A stretch of 64,000 nt of DNA from contig NZ_MACH01000092.1 in assembly GCF_001884065.1 (NCBI RefSeq), positions 186,001-250,000 of the forward strand, in the 5' to 3' direction. The notes under the pieces are model-generated. The model was not told the origin of the DNA, searched no databases, and saw nothing but the letters and a program-made list of their open reading frames with translations. Within the stretch, counting starts at the first letter, position 1. Every line of letters begins with the position of its first letter. The position numbers and the translations under genes were made by a program. The DNA is from Bacillus proteolyticus (GTDB lineage: Bacteria > Bacillota > Bacilli > Bacillales > Bacillaceae_G). Below, piece after piece: positions 24,967-32,900 of the stretch.

Positions 24967-26174
24967 CCGAAAAATGAATATGTATAAATTTCTTCTCCTT
25001 GAACAAAGAAATCCTCGTACTTTCCGCCTCGATCCAAATAATTTGAAGTTCTTTCATCAATGAATTGAAACTGTAGATTTTGGATTTCTTTCGTTACTTT
25101 TGAAAGTGTAAAATTTTCTCGAAACTTAGTTTCAATTTGGCTGTTTATGCTAAAATTTTTAAATAAAATAAATAAACTTAATAAATAACAATCAGCTTTT
25201 AAAAGAGAATTTAATTTGTGAAGTAAAAAATTCTCATGCTCAAAACTATAATTACTAGTACCAGACTGATCAATTACAATATCAACAGACTGATTCTGAA
25301 TAGGTATACTTAAAAAATCAGCACAGATAAAGAGAATGTTTCTTTTCGGATTTCTTCTTTCTAATACATCTTTTAAAAATAGTAGTTTATTCAAATCTCG
25401 ATCAACTGCAATAAATAAGCAATCCTCGGGTAGTTCTTCATAAATATTTCGCAAAAAGAACCCAAGACCCGATCCTATATCAAGTAGTATTTTGTTATTT
25501 AAATCTAATTGCATTAGTTTCTTTTTCGCCCATTCTCCTTCTCTATGCATATTTTCCAAATATGCATTATCAGTTTCATGAATATAATCTGAAATAGAAC
25601 TTTCAAGTGAAGATCGCTCATATGCTTTAAATAAATTGCCGGCTGTTAGAATACCTGAAGTAATAATGTATTCTTCCCCACAGTTACAAATTAACTTTCC
25701 CTCTGTAATTTGATTGCAATTAATAATTCCATTTTGAAGAATTAAGTTTTTGCTGCACTTAGAACATGTAAGTAAATGAAGTACGCTTAAATCTATCCCA
25801 ATAATAGAATTCGGAGTTTCATTTGTTAGCGATAAATCATTTAACACTTCTTTTAATTTATCCCTTCTCTCCTCTAAAACTTGTATTTCTTGTTCAAACA
25901 TTTCATATTTTGATTTAAATAAAGATTGGTAAAGAGTATCTTGTTCGTAATTCATAGATTTCGCTAAATTTTGATAAAGAAAAAGTTTTTTAATTTCATT
26001 CAAACTAAAACCTAGCCATTTGTACTCTAATATAAGCTCTACATCTTTTTGACAATATTCATCAAAAAAATAGTGGCCACCCTTTTTTTCAGGAATAATT
26101 AGTCCGAGATCCATATAATGTCTAATTGTATCTATACTTATATTATTTATTTCTCCAAACTTTCCGATTTTCAT
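24951..26174 (-). CDS. MerR HTH - zinc-ribbon-like - SAM methyltransferase fusion
   Basis: 407 residues. Residues 1-70 form a MerR winged helix (MKIGKFGEINNISIDTIRHY, then YKWLGFSLNEIKKLF); about 80-115 a coiled coil (MFEQEIQVLEERRDKLKEVL); about 133-170 two Cys pairs (LTCSKCSKN, ...LICNCGEEY), a zinc-ribbon-like element as in RlmA-type methyltransferases; about 225-400 a class I Rossmann methyltransferase with KILLDIGSGLGFFLRNI (motif I) and FICADFLSIPIQNQSVDIVID. It joins a transcription activator to an enzyme that may modify or sense a metabolite or drug. It lies upstream of an MFS pump with a MerR-type promoter, suggesting it controls that pump. The ribosome site (TAGTGATATT) is weak. Confidence 0.85.
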   Translation of the reverse strand: MKIGKFGEINNISIDTIRHYMDLGLIIPEKKGGHYFFDEYCQKDVELILEYKWLGFSLNEIKKLFLYQNLAKSMNYEQDTLYQSLFKSKYEMFEQEIQVLEERRDKLKEVLNDLSLTNETPNSIIGIDLSVLHLLTCSKCSKNLILQNGIINCNQITEGKLICNCGEEYIITSGILTAGNLFKAYERSSLESSISDYIHETDNAYLENMHREGEWAKKKLMQLDLNNKILLDIGSGLGFFLRNIYEELPEDCLFIAVDRDLNKLLFLKDVLERRNPKRNILFICADFLSIPIQNQSVDIVIDQSGTSNYSFEHENFLLHKLNSLLKADCYLLSLFILFKNFSINSQIETKFRENFTLSKVTKEIQNLQFQFIDERTSNYLDRGGKYEDFFVQGEEIYTYSFFGKRWS

Positions 26175-26297
26175 AATATCACTACCATTATAATTTTTGT
26201 TTATACATACTTCTTTTTTAAAAGGAGAAAATCCTTTTATCTATACATTATTATTTATGATATGAGGTTGATGTAATTAAGATTTTATATAATAAAA

Positions 26298-26324
26298 AAA
26301 ACCCGTGAATCATTCACGGGTTTT
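26298..26324. terminator. Terminator of the degV-family gene
   Basis: AAAACCCGTGAAT and ATTCACGGGTTTT, perfect 13-bp arms around one base (effective loop larger), A run upstream on the plus strand. Confidence 0.85.
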
Positions 26325-26328
26325 CCTT

Positions 26329-27135
26329 TTAATAACTAATTGCTATTGTACCTTCACCGGCATGAACAGCAAATGAAATTGGTAATGGATACAGTTTGAA
26401 ATCCATTTCAGGAAATGCTTGTTTAATATCTGAAATCCATTCTTCAGCCCCATCTTTATCGTTAGCATAGAACATATGAAGTACTTTTGGTAATTCTTTT
26501 TCAAGCTCATTTTTAATGTATTCTCTACATTTTTGAATTTTACGCACTTTCTTTTCAAGTAAAAGTTCTCCGCCTTTTACTTCTAAGATTAAGTTGACAC
26601 TTAATAAACTTCCAAGTAAGAATTGAACTCCCTTTACACGACCACTTGCATATAAACCTTTTAAGCTCTTTGGAAATACATAAAAAGGTCTTCTTTTTTC
26701 ATCTACTAATGTTTTGTGTATATCTTGTAAAGTCATACCATCATTGTATAACGTTTTAGCTTTTCTCATAAGTTCATCCATTGGATAACTTGTCGTTTCA
26801 CTATCTAATATAGTTAAAGGGAAACCTGCCATATCAGCAGCTAGCTTCATATTTTGATAGGTCCCACTTACTTTTCCGCTAATAGCAACTGCAAAGCCTT
26901 CTTCATATTCTTCTTTGCATTTCGTAAATAACTCTACCATTTCCCCTATGTTAGGTTGTGAAGTAGTAACCGTTCTTCCATCATTTAACGCTTCATAAAG
27001 ACGTTCATGAATTCCTTCTTCACAATCTTTATACGACACTCCATCGATAATAACTTCAATTGGGATAACAAAGTTATCTCCTTCTGTTGTAAAACTCGCA
27101 GTTGTACTATCAGTAATCCAAGCAACACGCTTCAT
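26329..27135 (-). CDS. DegV family fatty-acid-binding protein (FakB-like)
   Basis: 268 residues, a normal DegV length. Signature elements: WITDSTTASF at the start, RTVTTSQPNIGEM (about 54-66), AISGKVSGTYQN (about 84-95), ILDSETTSYPM, and the C-terminal FAVHAGEGTIAISY. DegV/FakB proteins hold a fatty acid so that FakA kinase can phosphorylate it for phospholipid synthesis. No FakA is near, so it is probably one of several FakB paralogues. Followed by its own terminator. Confidence 0.9.
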   Translation of the reverse strand: MKRVAWITDSTTASFTTEGDNFVIPIEVIIDGVSYKDCEEGIHERLYEALNDGRTVTTSQPNIGEMVELFTKCKEEYEEGFAVAISGKVSGTYQNMKLAADMAGFPLTILDSETTSYPMDELMRKAKTLYNDGMTLQDIHKTLVDEKRRPFYVFPKSLKGLYASGRVKGVQFLLGSLLSVNLILEVKGGELLLEKKVRKIQKCREYIKNELEKELPKVLHMFYANDKDGAEEWISDIKQAFPEMDFKLYPLPISFAVHAGEGTIAISY

Positions 27136-27335
27136 GTTGTTCCTCCCTTATTCAATTCCTCTTTTCTGACTTTTCTATATATTTATCTTATGAAAAGAGA
27201 ATATCCCCTGTAATAGTAACAGGACTTTAATATTTTGGCTATAGTAGATATATGATAAATGTGAATATTGTTTGTCTAATTCACAAATAAAAAAAGAAAA
27301 TCAGGATATTTCCCCGATTTCCCCCTAATAATACA

Positions 27336-27842
27336 TTATTTAAAAGTTTGATTATCTAAAATTACAACATAATCATTCGTCAATCGGCCAGCTTCTTTCG
27401 TATAATTAACAAGCCTTTGTATGTTATCACAGCAAATTTTTGCTCCCCATACAAGTAACGGTACTCCGATAAAGTCAATGTGGAACCTTCTAGAAAACAG
27501 ACCACCGAAAGTCATTGGTAAAGGCACTGTTGGTGATGTATTAGAAAAAATAATCTTTTCATGACTTTGATAATGTTTTTGCAGAATCTCTCCTAAATGT
27601 TTCATCGCAGGTACAACAACTTTTGATGCGCCGCATCCAATCGTATAAACAGGATTACCATTTTCGTCTATTCCATGAAAAATAATTTTCCCCATATCTT
27701 CTGTTTTTAATTTATTGAAGTAATCTACATTCAAAATTTCTTCTTTCGTTAACTTACGATCAGTTGGTAATTTATTCAAATGATACGCTGCAGCTAGTGA
27801 TGTTGTATGTGTTCCGCCGAAATCTGTGTAAATAAATATCAT
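27336..27842 (-). CDS. DUF3189 family protein
   Basis: 168 residues. It begins MIFIYTDFGGTHTTSLAAAYHLNKLP, with a P-loop-like GGTHTTSLAA segment, continues ILNVDYFNKL and VYTIGCGASKVVVP, and has FSNTSPTVPLPMTFGGLFSRR and LLVWGAKICCDNIQRLV. This is the DUF3189 pattern, function unknown. The ribosome site AAGGGATG is part of a 12-bp inverted repeat with sequence just after the upstream gene (27847-27915), so translation may be controlled. Probably in one transcript with the CcdC-like gene. Confidence 0.8.
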   Translation of the reverse strand: MIFIYTDFGGTHTTSLAAAYHLNKLPTDRKLTKEEILNVDYFNKLKTEDMGKIIFHGIDENGNPVYTIGCGASKVVVPAMKHLGEILQKHYQSHEKIIFSNTSPTVPLPMTFGGLFSRRFHIDFIGVPLLVWGAKICCDNIQRLVNYTKEAGRLTNDYVVILDNQTFK

Positions 27843-27846
27843 ATTA

Positions 27847-27915
27847 TCATCCCTTGTTGTAAAAGTTCAATGTTATTTAGTATTGCCGTTCACAGTATTG
27901 ATAAACAAGGGATGA
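27847..27915 (-). promoter_or_regulatory. Inverted repeat covering the DUF3189 ribosome binding site
   Basis: TCATCCCTTGTT (27847-27858) and AACAAGGGATGA (27904-27915) are perfect 12-bp complements, 45 nt apart. In the minus-strand RNA the downstream arm is the Shine-Dalgarno (AAGGGATGA) of the gene starting at 27842, so pairing would hide it. Confidence 0.55.
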
Positions 27916-27921
27916 ATATTT

Positions 27922-28377
27922 TTATACTTTTTGTGTTAATTCATTATATTTTTTCCAAATATAATAACGTCTACTAATCACGGTACCTAATGTAATACAT
28001 AAAAAAGCATTCGTTACAACCATTAATGTAGAATGCGTACTGCCAGAAAACATACTTTGCTTAATCACGATTTTTGCACCTAAAATAACAAGGAGAATAA
28101 TAGTACTTAACCAATTTCCTTTTCGTAATACATGACCTGTTTCACTATCTAACCGAAATGTTAAAGTTTTCCCCCTAATAATCCCCAGGGCCAATCCAAT
28201 TCCAAGCATTGCAACGAAGAGAAGTCCTTGCAATAAAGTTACTTGTTCCATGTGAACAATGGACTGAACTGTTACATAGCACAATAAAGCTGGAACGAGC
28301 CAAATACGATTAATTTTCACTTTACGTTCTTTACCTTGCATTAAAACGATAATAAGAATAACAACGATAATATCCAA
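27922..28377 (-). CDS. CcdC-like (DUF1453) membrane protein
   Basis: 151 residues with four predicted transmembrane segments: an N-terminal one (IIVVILIIVLMQGKERKVKINR), WLVPALLCYVTVQSIVHM, LLFVAMLGIGLALGIIRGKTLTFRLD and a fourth near residue 100. The GIxRGKTxxF...G.v..kG motif is typical of DUF1453/CcdC proteins; CcdC sits with cytochrome c biogenesis CcdA genes in B. subtilis, but no such genes are here. Function unproven. It starts at ATG 28377 with a short AGGGGGAAT leader. Confidence 0.75.
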   Translation of the reverse strand: MDIIVVILIIVLMQGKERKVKINRIWLVPALLCYVTVQSIVHMEQVTLLQGLLFVAMLGIGLALGIIRGKTLTFRLDSETGHVLRKGNWLSTIILLVILGAKIVIKQSMFSGSTHSTLMVVTNAFLCITLGTVISRRYYIWKKYNELTQKV

Positions 28378-28519
28378 TTAAATTCCCCCTATTTACACGT
28401 TTCCCTTTAAAAATTATATTCTCCTTTCTTTATTCCATACTTGAAATGCAATAGCCACTTTTAATTGTAAAATATGGAATGTAATCTTCCATCAGTCTTA
28501 AGCATTATTTATAAAAATC

Positions 28520-28550
28520 AAAAGACGTACTTTTTACTCGTACGCCTTTT
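28520..28550 (-). terminator. Hairpin terminator downstream of vanZ-like gene
   Basis: AAAAGACGTAC and GTACGCCTTTT, one A-C mismatch, 9-nt loop. Confidence 0.55.
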
Positions 28551-28596
28551 AATACCTTTATTCAAAACAAGTATATCCATGAACTCTTTTAAACTT

Positions 28597-29274
28597 TTAG
28601 TTATCAATAGATTCTACACCTTTAGAATTAGCCTTATCTAATACTTGAATGTTAAATTTAGCAGCTATTTTTAAAGCCATTTTATAAATAATAAATCCAA
28701 GAATAGAACCTAGAACATTACAGGTTACATCATCAATATCAGTAATGCGACCCCATCCACTAAATAACGACTCAATTAATTGTAATAATTCAATACAAAC
28801 TGATATAACAAAACCTAATAAAATTATATTTTTGCTCTTTTTACATGTATCCCATATTATTGGTGCTAAAAATCCTAAAGGCATTAATAATAAAATATTC
28901 CCGCCTACATTTCTTACGATTAAACTAGTCATAAATAGGACATCACCATCATAAGCACTCCCTATTTGACCAATATCTTTAATAATTGATGCAAAGGGGA
29001 TAATATTGACTGAACGACTAAGATTTTCAATACTAGAAGGAAAGCCAATTGGTAAAGGGAATAAAGTTACTGCAACAACCATACAAATGTATACTACAAA
29101 TAGAAAACTAATTAATTCTTTCCACCAATTTACATGCTTTTTATTTTTCATCCCAATTAAAATACTTCGTACAATCAAATAACAGATAACTCCCAAAACA
29201 ATAAACACACTACCGCTGATCATATGCAAACTGCTAACACATCCCTTCAGATCAATATCAAAACTATATATCAT
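28597..29274 (-). CDS. VanZ-family membrane protein
   Basis: 225 residues with five or six transmembrane helices. VanZ hallmarks: VAVTLFPLPIG, VNIIPFASI, NVGGNILLLMPLGFLAPII, VCIELLQLIESLFSGWGRITDIDDVTCNVLGSILG, in which the DxxD/N segment of the family is seen. VanZ itself gives low teicoplanin resistance; most homologues have unknown envelope roles. The start codon has little leader homology to a ribosome site, so a slightly later start is possible. Single gene. Confidence 0.85.
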   Translation of the reverse strand: MIYSFDIDLKGCVSSLHMISGSVFIVLGVICYLIVRSILIGMKNKKHVNWWKELISFLFVVYICMVVAVTLFPLPIGFPSSIENLSRSVNIIPFASIIKDIGQIGSAYDGDVLFMTSLIVRNVGGNILLLMPLGFLAPIIWDTCKKSKNIILLGFVISVCIELLQLIESLFSGWGRITDIDDVTCNVLGSILGFIIYKMALKIAAKFNIQVLDKANSKGVESIDN

Positions 29275-29378
29275 TATTTTTATATATAACCATACAAATT
29301 ACAACTTAAATATTCAACTGAAAAATTTACGTGCGTTTAATTTGATTTTTATCTGTATAGAATTACAGCCCATTAAAG

Positions 29379-29413
29379 AAAACCTTCATTTTGTAAATTA
29401 AACGAAGGTTTTT
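29379..29413 (-). terminator. Terminator of the GNAT/serine hydrolase unit
   Basis: AAAACCTTC (29379-29387) and GAAGGTTTT (29404-29412) plus partial A/T pairing inside. Confidence 0.7.
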
Positions 29414-29433
29414 AATTTATTGCTTATCACGCA

Positions 29434-30027
29434 TTAACTAAAATATTTTTCAAAGCAGATACAATCATGAACCTGTTTAAACTTTTGCCTTATCTCTTCT
29501 TTATTTTCACCTGTGTAATGAGCAAATGTTTGAACCGGATATAACTGTTTTATATTACTATTTATTAAACCTTTTATTTCGTCTGTATGATCGGAATAAA
29601 CATGTAAATATGAATCTACGTTTACAAATTCGTTCTTTTCATACCATCCATGTACCCATAGATCGTCCCTAGTCCATGCTTCCAGTCGATTTAGCTTAAG
29701 TTCTTTAGCTATCTTTTCTGCTTCATGTAATAGTTGATCACCAATTTTCATTCTACGGAAATCCGGATGAACTGCAATATGCCAAATCATACCGCCAAGA
29801 CCAGTTCCTCTTGAACAAACAGTACGTTCTTCTAATTCGTATTCAATATCTATCAAACCCACTATTTGATTTTCGTGTACAGCTACTAATTCAATAGCAG
29901 GATTTTCATATTTTTCTTTCTCTCTAAATACGTTATCATAATATGCTGTAACTAAAAACGATAACGCACGGCAACGTACCCAACCTATTTCGTCTTCTTT
30001 TTTATATGCTCTAATTTTTATATTCAT
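29434..30027 (-). CDS. GNAT family N-acetyltransferase
   Basis: 197 residues. The acetyl-CoA loop is IAVHPDFRRMKIGDQLLHEAE (about 90-110, shown in part), then LEAWTRDDLWVHGWYEKNEFV. The C-terminal 60 residues (YLHVYSDHTDEIKG...) are an added subdomain seen in a B. cereus subgroup. The substrate is unknown. AGAAGGAGC precedes the ATG; the preceding serine hydrolase gene ends only 4 bp upstream, so the two are one operon. Confidence 0.8.
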   Translation of the reverse strand: MNIKIRAYKKEDEIGWVRCRALSFLVTAYYDNVFREKEKYENPAIELVAVHENQIVGLIDIEYELEERTVCSRGTGLGGMIWHIAVHPDFRRMKIGDQLLHEAEKIAKELKLNRLEAWTRDDLWVHGWYEKNEFVNVDSYLHVYSDHTDEIKGLINSNIKQLYPVQTFAHYTGENKEEIRQKFKQVHDCICFEKYFS

Positions 30028-30031
30028 GTAA

Positions 30032-31057
30032 TTAAAAAGCTCCTTCTATTTCTGTCATTAATTTTTCGGGTCCTACTCCTTTATTTGATGGAATAACTAA
30101 TGTAATTCCTAAGTCTGGATATATGGCCGAGCGAAAACTAACGCCTGGATCATATCCCATTACATGATATTTAAAAATGGTATTCTGTTTTTTCTCAATC
30201 CATATTCCATAACCGTAAGACTGGCTATTATTCACTGAAATATGAGGAGTTAAAAGTAAATTTGTAAATTGGTGGCTTAATATTTCATTGTTAAATAGAG
30301 CCTTCCAAAATTTCAACATGTCTGGTGCGGTAACGTAGGCACCGCCATCAGCACCTCCCTTAATAGGTATAGAGTATGCATTTGTTCTCCATTTTTGATT
30401 ATTCCCATCTTTTATATATCCAAGGGCTGTATCTTTAGGTAAATTATCTAAAGAAAAATAACCCGAATCATTCATGACAACTGGAACAAATATATTCTTT
30501 TCTATATATTCCGTAAATTCAAGTCCTGACTGTTGTTCTATAATTAATCCAAGTATGATAAAACCTGCATTGTTGTAGTGAAACTTACTTCCTGGGGCAA
30601 ACATCATATTACTGTTTTGGAATAATGGTAAAAAGTCTCTTAAACCTTTTAATAGATACGTAGGCGTTTTTTCCCAAAGATCCTCGAAATTATCCATAAC
30701 ACTTTCATCAAAATAATCCGGAATACCAGAGCTATGCGTTAAAAGTTGATGTATTGTAATGTCTTTATCGAAGTTTGGAAATTCAATACTTAAACAATCT
30801 GTTAACTTTGTATGAAAAGAAAGTAAACCTTTCTCAACGAGTTGACATATGCCGATTGCAGTGAAGATTTTACATCCTGAAGCGATTCCGAATCTTGTTT
30901 GTAGTGTGTTGTGTATACCTTCACTTCGATTAGCATATCCAAACGAATTTTCGTAGATAATGTCATTTTCTCTTTTAATTAAAATTACCCCGGAAAACTC
31001 TAATTCTTGGTGTAATTCTTTTATAATTTTCGCAACCTCATTATTTGTATTGATCAT
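30032..31057 (-). CDS. Serine hydrolase, class C beta-lactamase/D-alanyl carboxypeptidase-like
   Basis: 341 residues, cytosolic by appearance. SxxK motif is SGCK in FGIASGCKIFTAIGICQLVE near residue 61; the YxN motif is YNN in KFHYNNAGFIILGLI near 158; a C-terminal HVMGYDPG (about 298) takes the KTG/HxG place. This matches the PBP4*/EstB-like esterase group. The start at 31057 (AAGGGTGG 5 nt upstream) is preferred over ATG 31075, which overlaps that site. Operon with the GNAT gene behind it. Confidence 0.8.
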   Translation of the reverse strand: MINTNNEVAKIIKELHQELEFSGVILIKRENDIIYENSFGYANRSEGIHNTLQTRFGIASGCKIFTAIGICQLVEKGLLSFHTKLTDCLSIEFPNFDKDITIHQLLTHSSGIPDYFDESVMDNFEDLWEKTPTYLLKGLRDFLPLFQNSNMMFAPGSKFHYNNAGFIILGLIIEQQSGLEFTEYIEKNIFVPVVMNDSGYFSLDNLPKDTALGYIKDGNNQKWRTNAYSIPIKGGADGGAYVTAPDMLKFWKALFNNEILSHQFTNLLLTPHISVNNSQSYGYGIWIEKKQNTIFKYHVMGYDPGVSFRSAIYPDLGITLVIPSNKGVGPEKLMTEIEGAF

Positions 31058-31165
31058 GACAACCACCCTTATCATCCAATAATGTTCTTCCGCCTAATTA
31101 TTTTTCAATATATAGATGAAAGAACCCTCTTTTTAACTGCTATTAATTGTAAAAAGGAAGGAAGA

Positions 31166-32404
31166 TTATTTTGAATCTATGGATTCAGCTGTATATACTT
31201 TGATTCTTGAAGGTAATAAAGTAAATATACACAATATGATAGTTATTATTAGCATTACAAATGCACCTACAGTTACTACAAATTGAATGGACAGAAATTG
31301 AGTTGCTACTCCGAAGAATATCGTTACAAAAATTGTTATAATTGCAATGATAAGCCCGTAAATACTACCAATTCGTCCCATTAAATCAACAGGAACATTA
31401 TTTTGATAAAATGTGTAATACCCCGTATTTGCAAACGCCATAGAGAAAGATAATATAAAGAATCCAATTGCAGCTATTAAAAATCCATTTGAAAAAGCAT
31501 AGACTATATAACCAATCGCGATGAATAGTGATCCTACTCCAATAAGAAATGAAGTTGCTAATTTTTTTGACAAAATAGTGTTTATTATTGCCCCTAAAAT
31601 AATACCTGCACCAGCAATACTAACTAGGAAACCGTATTCACTATCTGTTAGTATTAAAATTTCTTTCGCAAACGATAGTTCAAGGGCATCAATAGCTGTT
31701 GCTAATACCATTATTCCCTGGAATAAGAAGTATACACATACGATATAGGTAGATTTTTTACTAAAATTTAAAACTATGTTCCAATCTTTTTTTAATAAAG
31801 TAAGAGATAATTTGTTACTAGATGTATTACTATTGTCTTTCTTATCTAGATTAGGTAAAAGTAGTGTAATTAAACCAGATATAAGAAAGGCTATCGCATT
31901 TATATATATTGCAAACTCTGGTGTACTAGTTATTAATAATATCCCCGCAACTGCTGGGCCAATTAAAAAAGCGCCAGATCCTATTAAACTACGCAGTGAG
32001 TTGAAACGTTGCCTTTTGTCTACTGGAATTAGTTTTGTCATATATGTCATGGCAGTTGGCTCGTAAATTGCACTAGCCATGCTAATAAAGAATACCAAGA
32101 GATAGACACTCCAAAGAGATGGAAGTAAAGGTAAAATAGCGATAAGTATTACACGATATATATCTAGGTGGATCATTAACTTCCGTTTATTTAAACGGTC
32201 TATCAAACTTCCTGCCCAAGCATTTGTAAATAATGTCGCAAATGGCTTTATTACATATAAAGTAGCGACCGCTAAAGCCGATCCGCCCATATTGTATACA
32301 AGTATATTTAATGCAATTAAGTAAATCCATGCACCTAAATTTGCAATACCAACTCCTGACAGTAGTAATAAAGGATTTTTCCAGTCTTTAAGTAATTTTC
32401 TCAC
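31166..32404 (-). CDS. MFS transporter under T-box control
   Basis: 412 residues with 12 predicted helices. It begins LLKDWKNPLLLLSGVGIANLG; the TM2-3 loop reads AGSLIDRLNKRKLMIHLD and the second half opens after a hydrophilic linker (NLDKKDNSNTSSNKLS). It belongs to the MFS_3/enterobactin exporter-like branch, usually efflux. The leader is a full T-box (32441-32725), which is unusual for this kind of carrier and points to an amino acid or a related compound as cargo. The start is GTG 32404 with GCGGGGG about 6 nt upstream. Confidence 0.85.
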   Translation of the reverse strand: MRKLLKDWKNPLLLLSGVGIANLGAWIYLIALNILVYNMGGSALAVATLYVIKPFATLFTNAWAGSLIDRLNKRKLMIHLDIYRVILIAILPLLPSLWSVYLLVFFISMASAIYEPTAMTYMTKLIPVDKRQRFNSLRSLIGSGAFLIGPAVAGILLITSTPEFAIYINAIAFLISGLITLLLPNLDKKDNSNTSSNKLSLTLLKKDWNIVLNFSKKSTYIVCVYFLFQGIMVLATAIDALELSFAKEILILTDSEYGFLVSIAGAGIILGAIINTILSKKLATSFLIGVGSLFIAIGYIVYAFSNGFLIAAIGFFILSFSMAFANTGYYTFYQNNVPVDLMGRIGSIYGLIIAIITIFVTIFFGVATQFLSIQFVVTVGAFVMLIITIILCIFTLLPSRIKVYTAESIDSK

Positions 32405-32440
32405 TTTAGGCCCCCGCTTTCAAAATTATTTTAAATCAAT

Positions 32441-32725
32441 AAAAAAATCCCACCCCCAAGACTTAAAGTCTTAGGGACGAGATTTATCATCGCGGTGCCA
32501 CCCTAGTTTGTTAATATGTCGCCATATTAACCTTATCAGGTACTACATTTTAAAAATGCCTATACCTTAGCTCTATAACGGGAGCTCCCGTCACTCCACC
32601 CCCTTATTAAAGGTTCCAGTGTGCTGCTCAGAGGCTTGGTTCAATAAAAGATTTTTGCTCCTTTTCAGCTAAATGGAGCTCTCTGTGAAAAATACATTTT
32701 ATTTACTCTTCTCGTCACTGCATTT
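32441..32725 (-). promoter_or_regulatory. T-box riboswitch, specifier best read as CAA (glutamine)
   Basis: The minus-strand RNA has the invariant T-box AGGGTGGCACCGCG (plus 32491-32504) followed by a terminator (32441-32485) ending in U7. Stem I starts near 32725 with GCAGTGACGAG and AGTA on the 5' side. AATAAAA pairs with TTTTATT, after which GAA-C-CAA-G-CCTC-TGAGC aligns without gaps to the B. subtilis glyQS GAA-A-GGC-A-TTCT-TGAGC. The specifier would therefore be CAA (plus 32636-32638), Gln. The variable T-box base is C, which pairs with a G73 discriminator; tRNA-Gln has G73, while tRNA-Pro and tRNA-Thr, the alternatives by shifted reading, do not. Confidence 0.85.
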
Positions 32726-32860
32726 GATTTTTTCCATATTATCACATATTTATTTAACTGTAAATAAAGAATATTCAGATATTTACAGTCGTGCTATCGT
32801 TAATGGTCTTATTTATTATTTTTTCTGAAAATTACAGTGCGTGAAATTACTTAAAACTCT

Positions 32861-32884
32861 AAAAAAGCCTATTGTATATAGGCT
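32861..32884 (-). terminator. Terminator of the PASTA PBP gene
   Basis: AGCCTAT (32866-32872) and ATAGGCT (32878-32884), with an A6 run on the plus strand giving a U6 tail. Confidence 0.75.
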
Positions 32885-32900
32885 CTTCAAAATGTCCGAA

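Noticed and set aside
32441-32725. Reading the T-box specifier as ACC (Thr) or CCA (Pro)
   Set aside because: These triplets are out of register with the glyQS-type alignment, and the C in the T-box does not pair with the discriminators of tRNA-Thr or tRNA-Pro.
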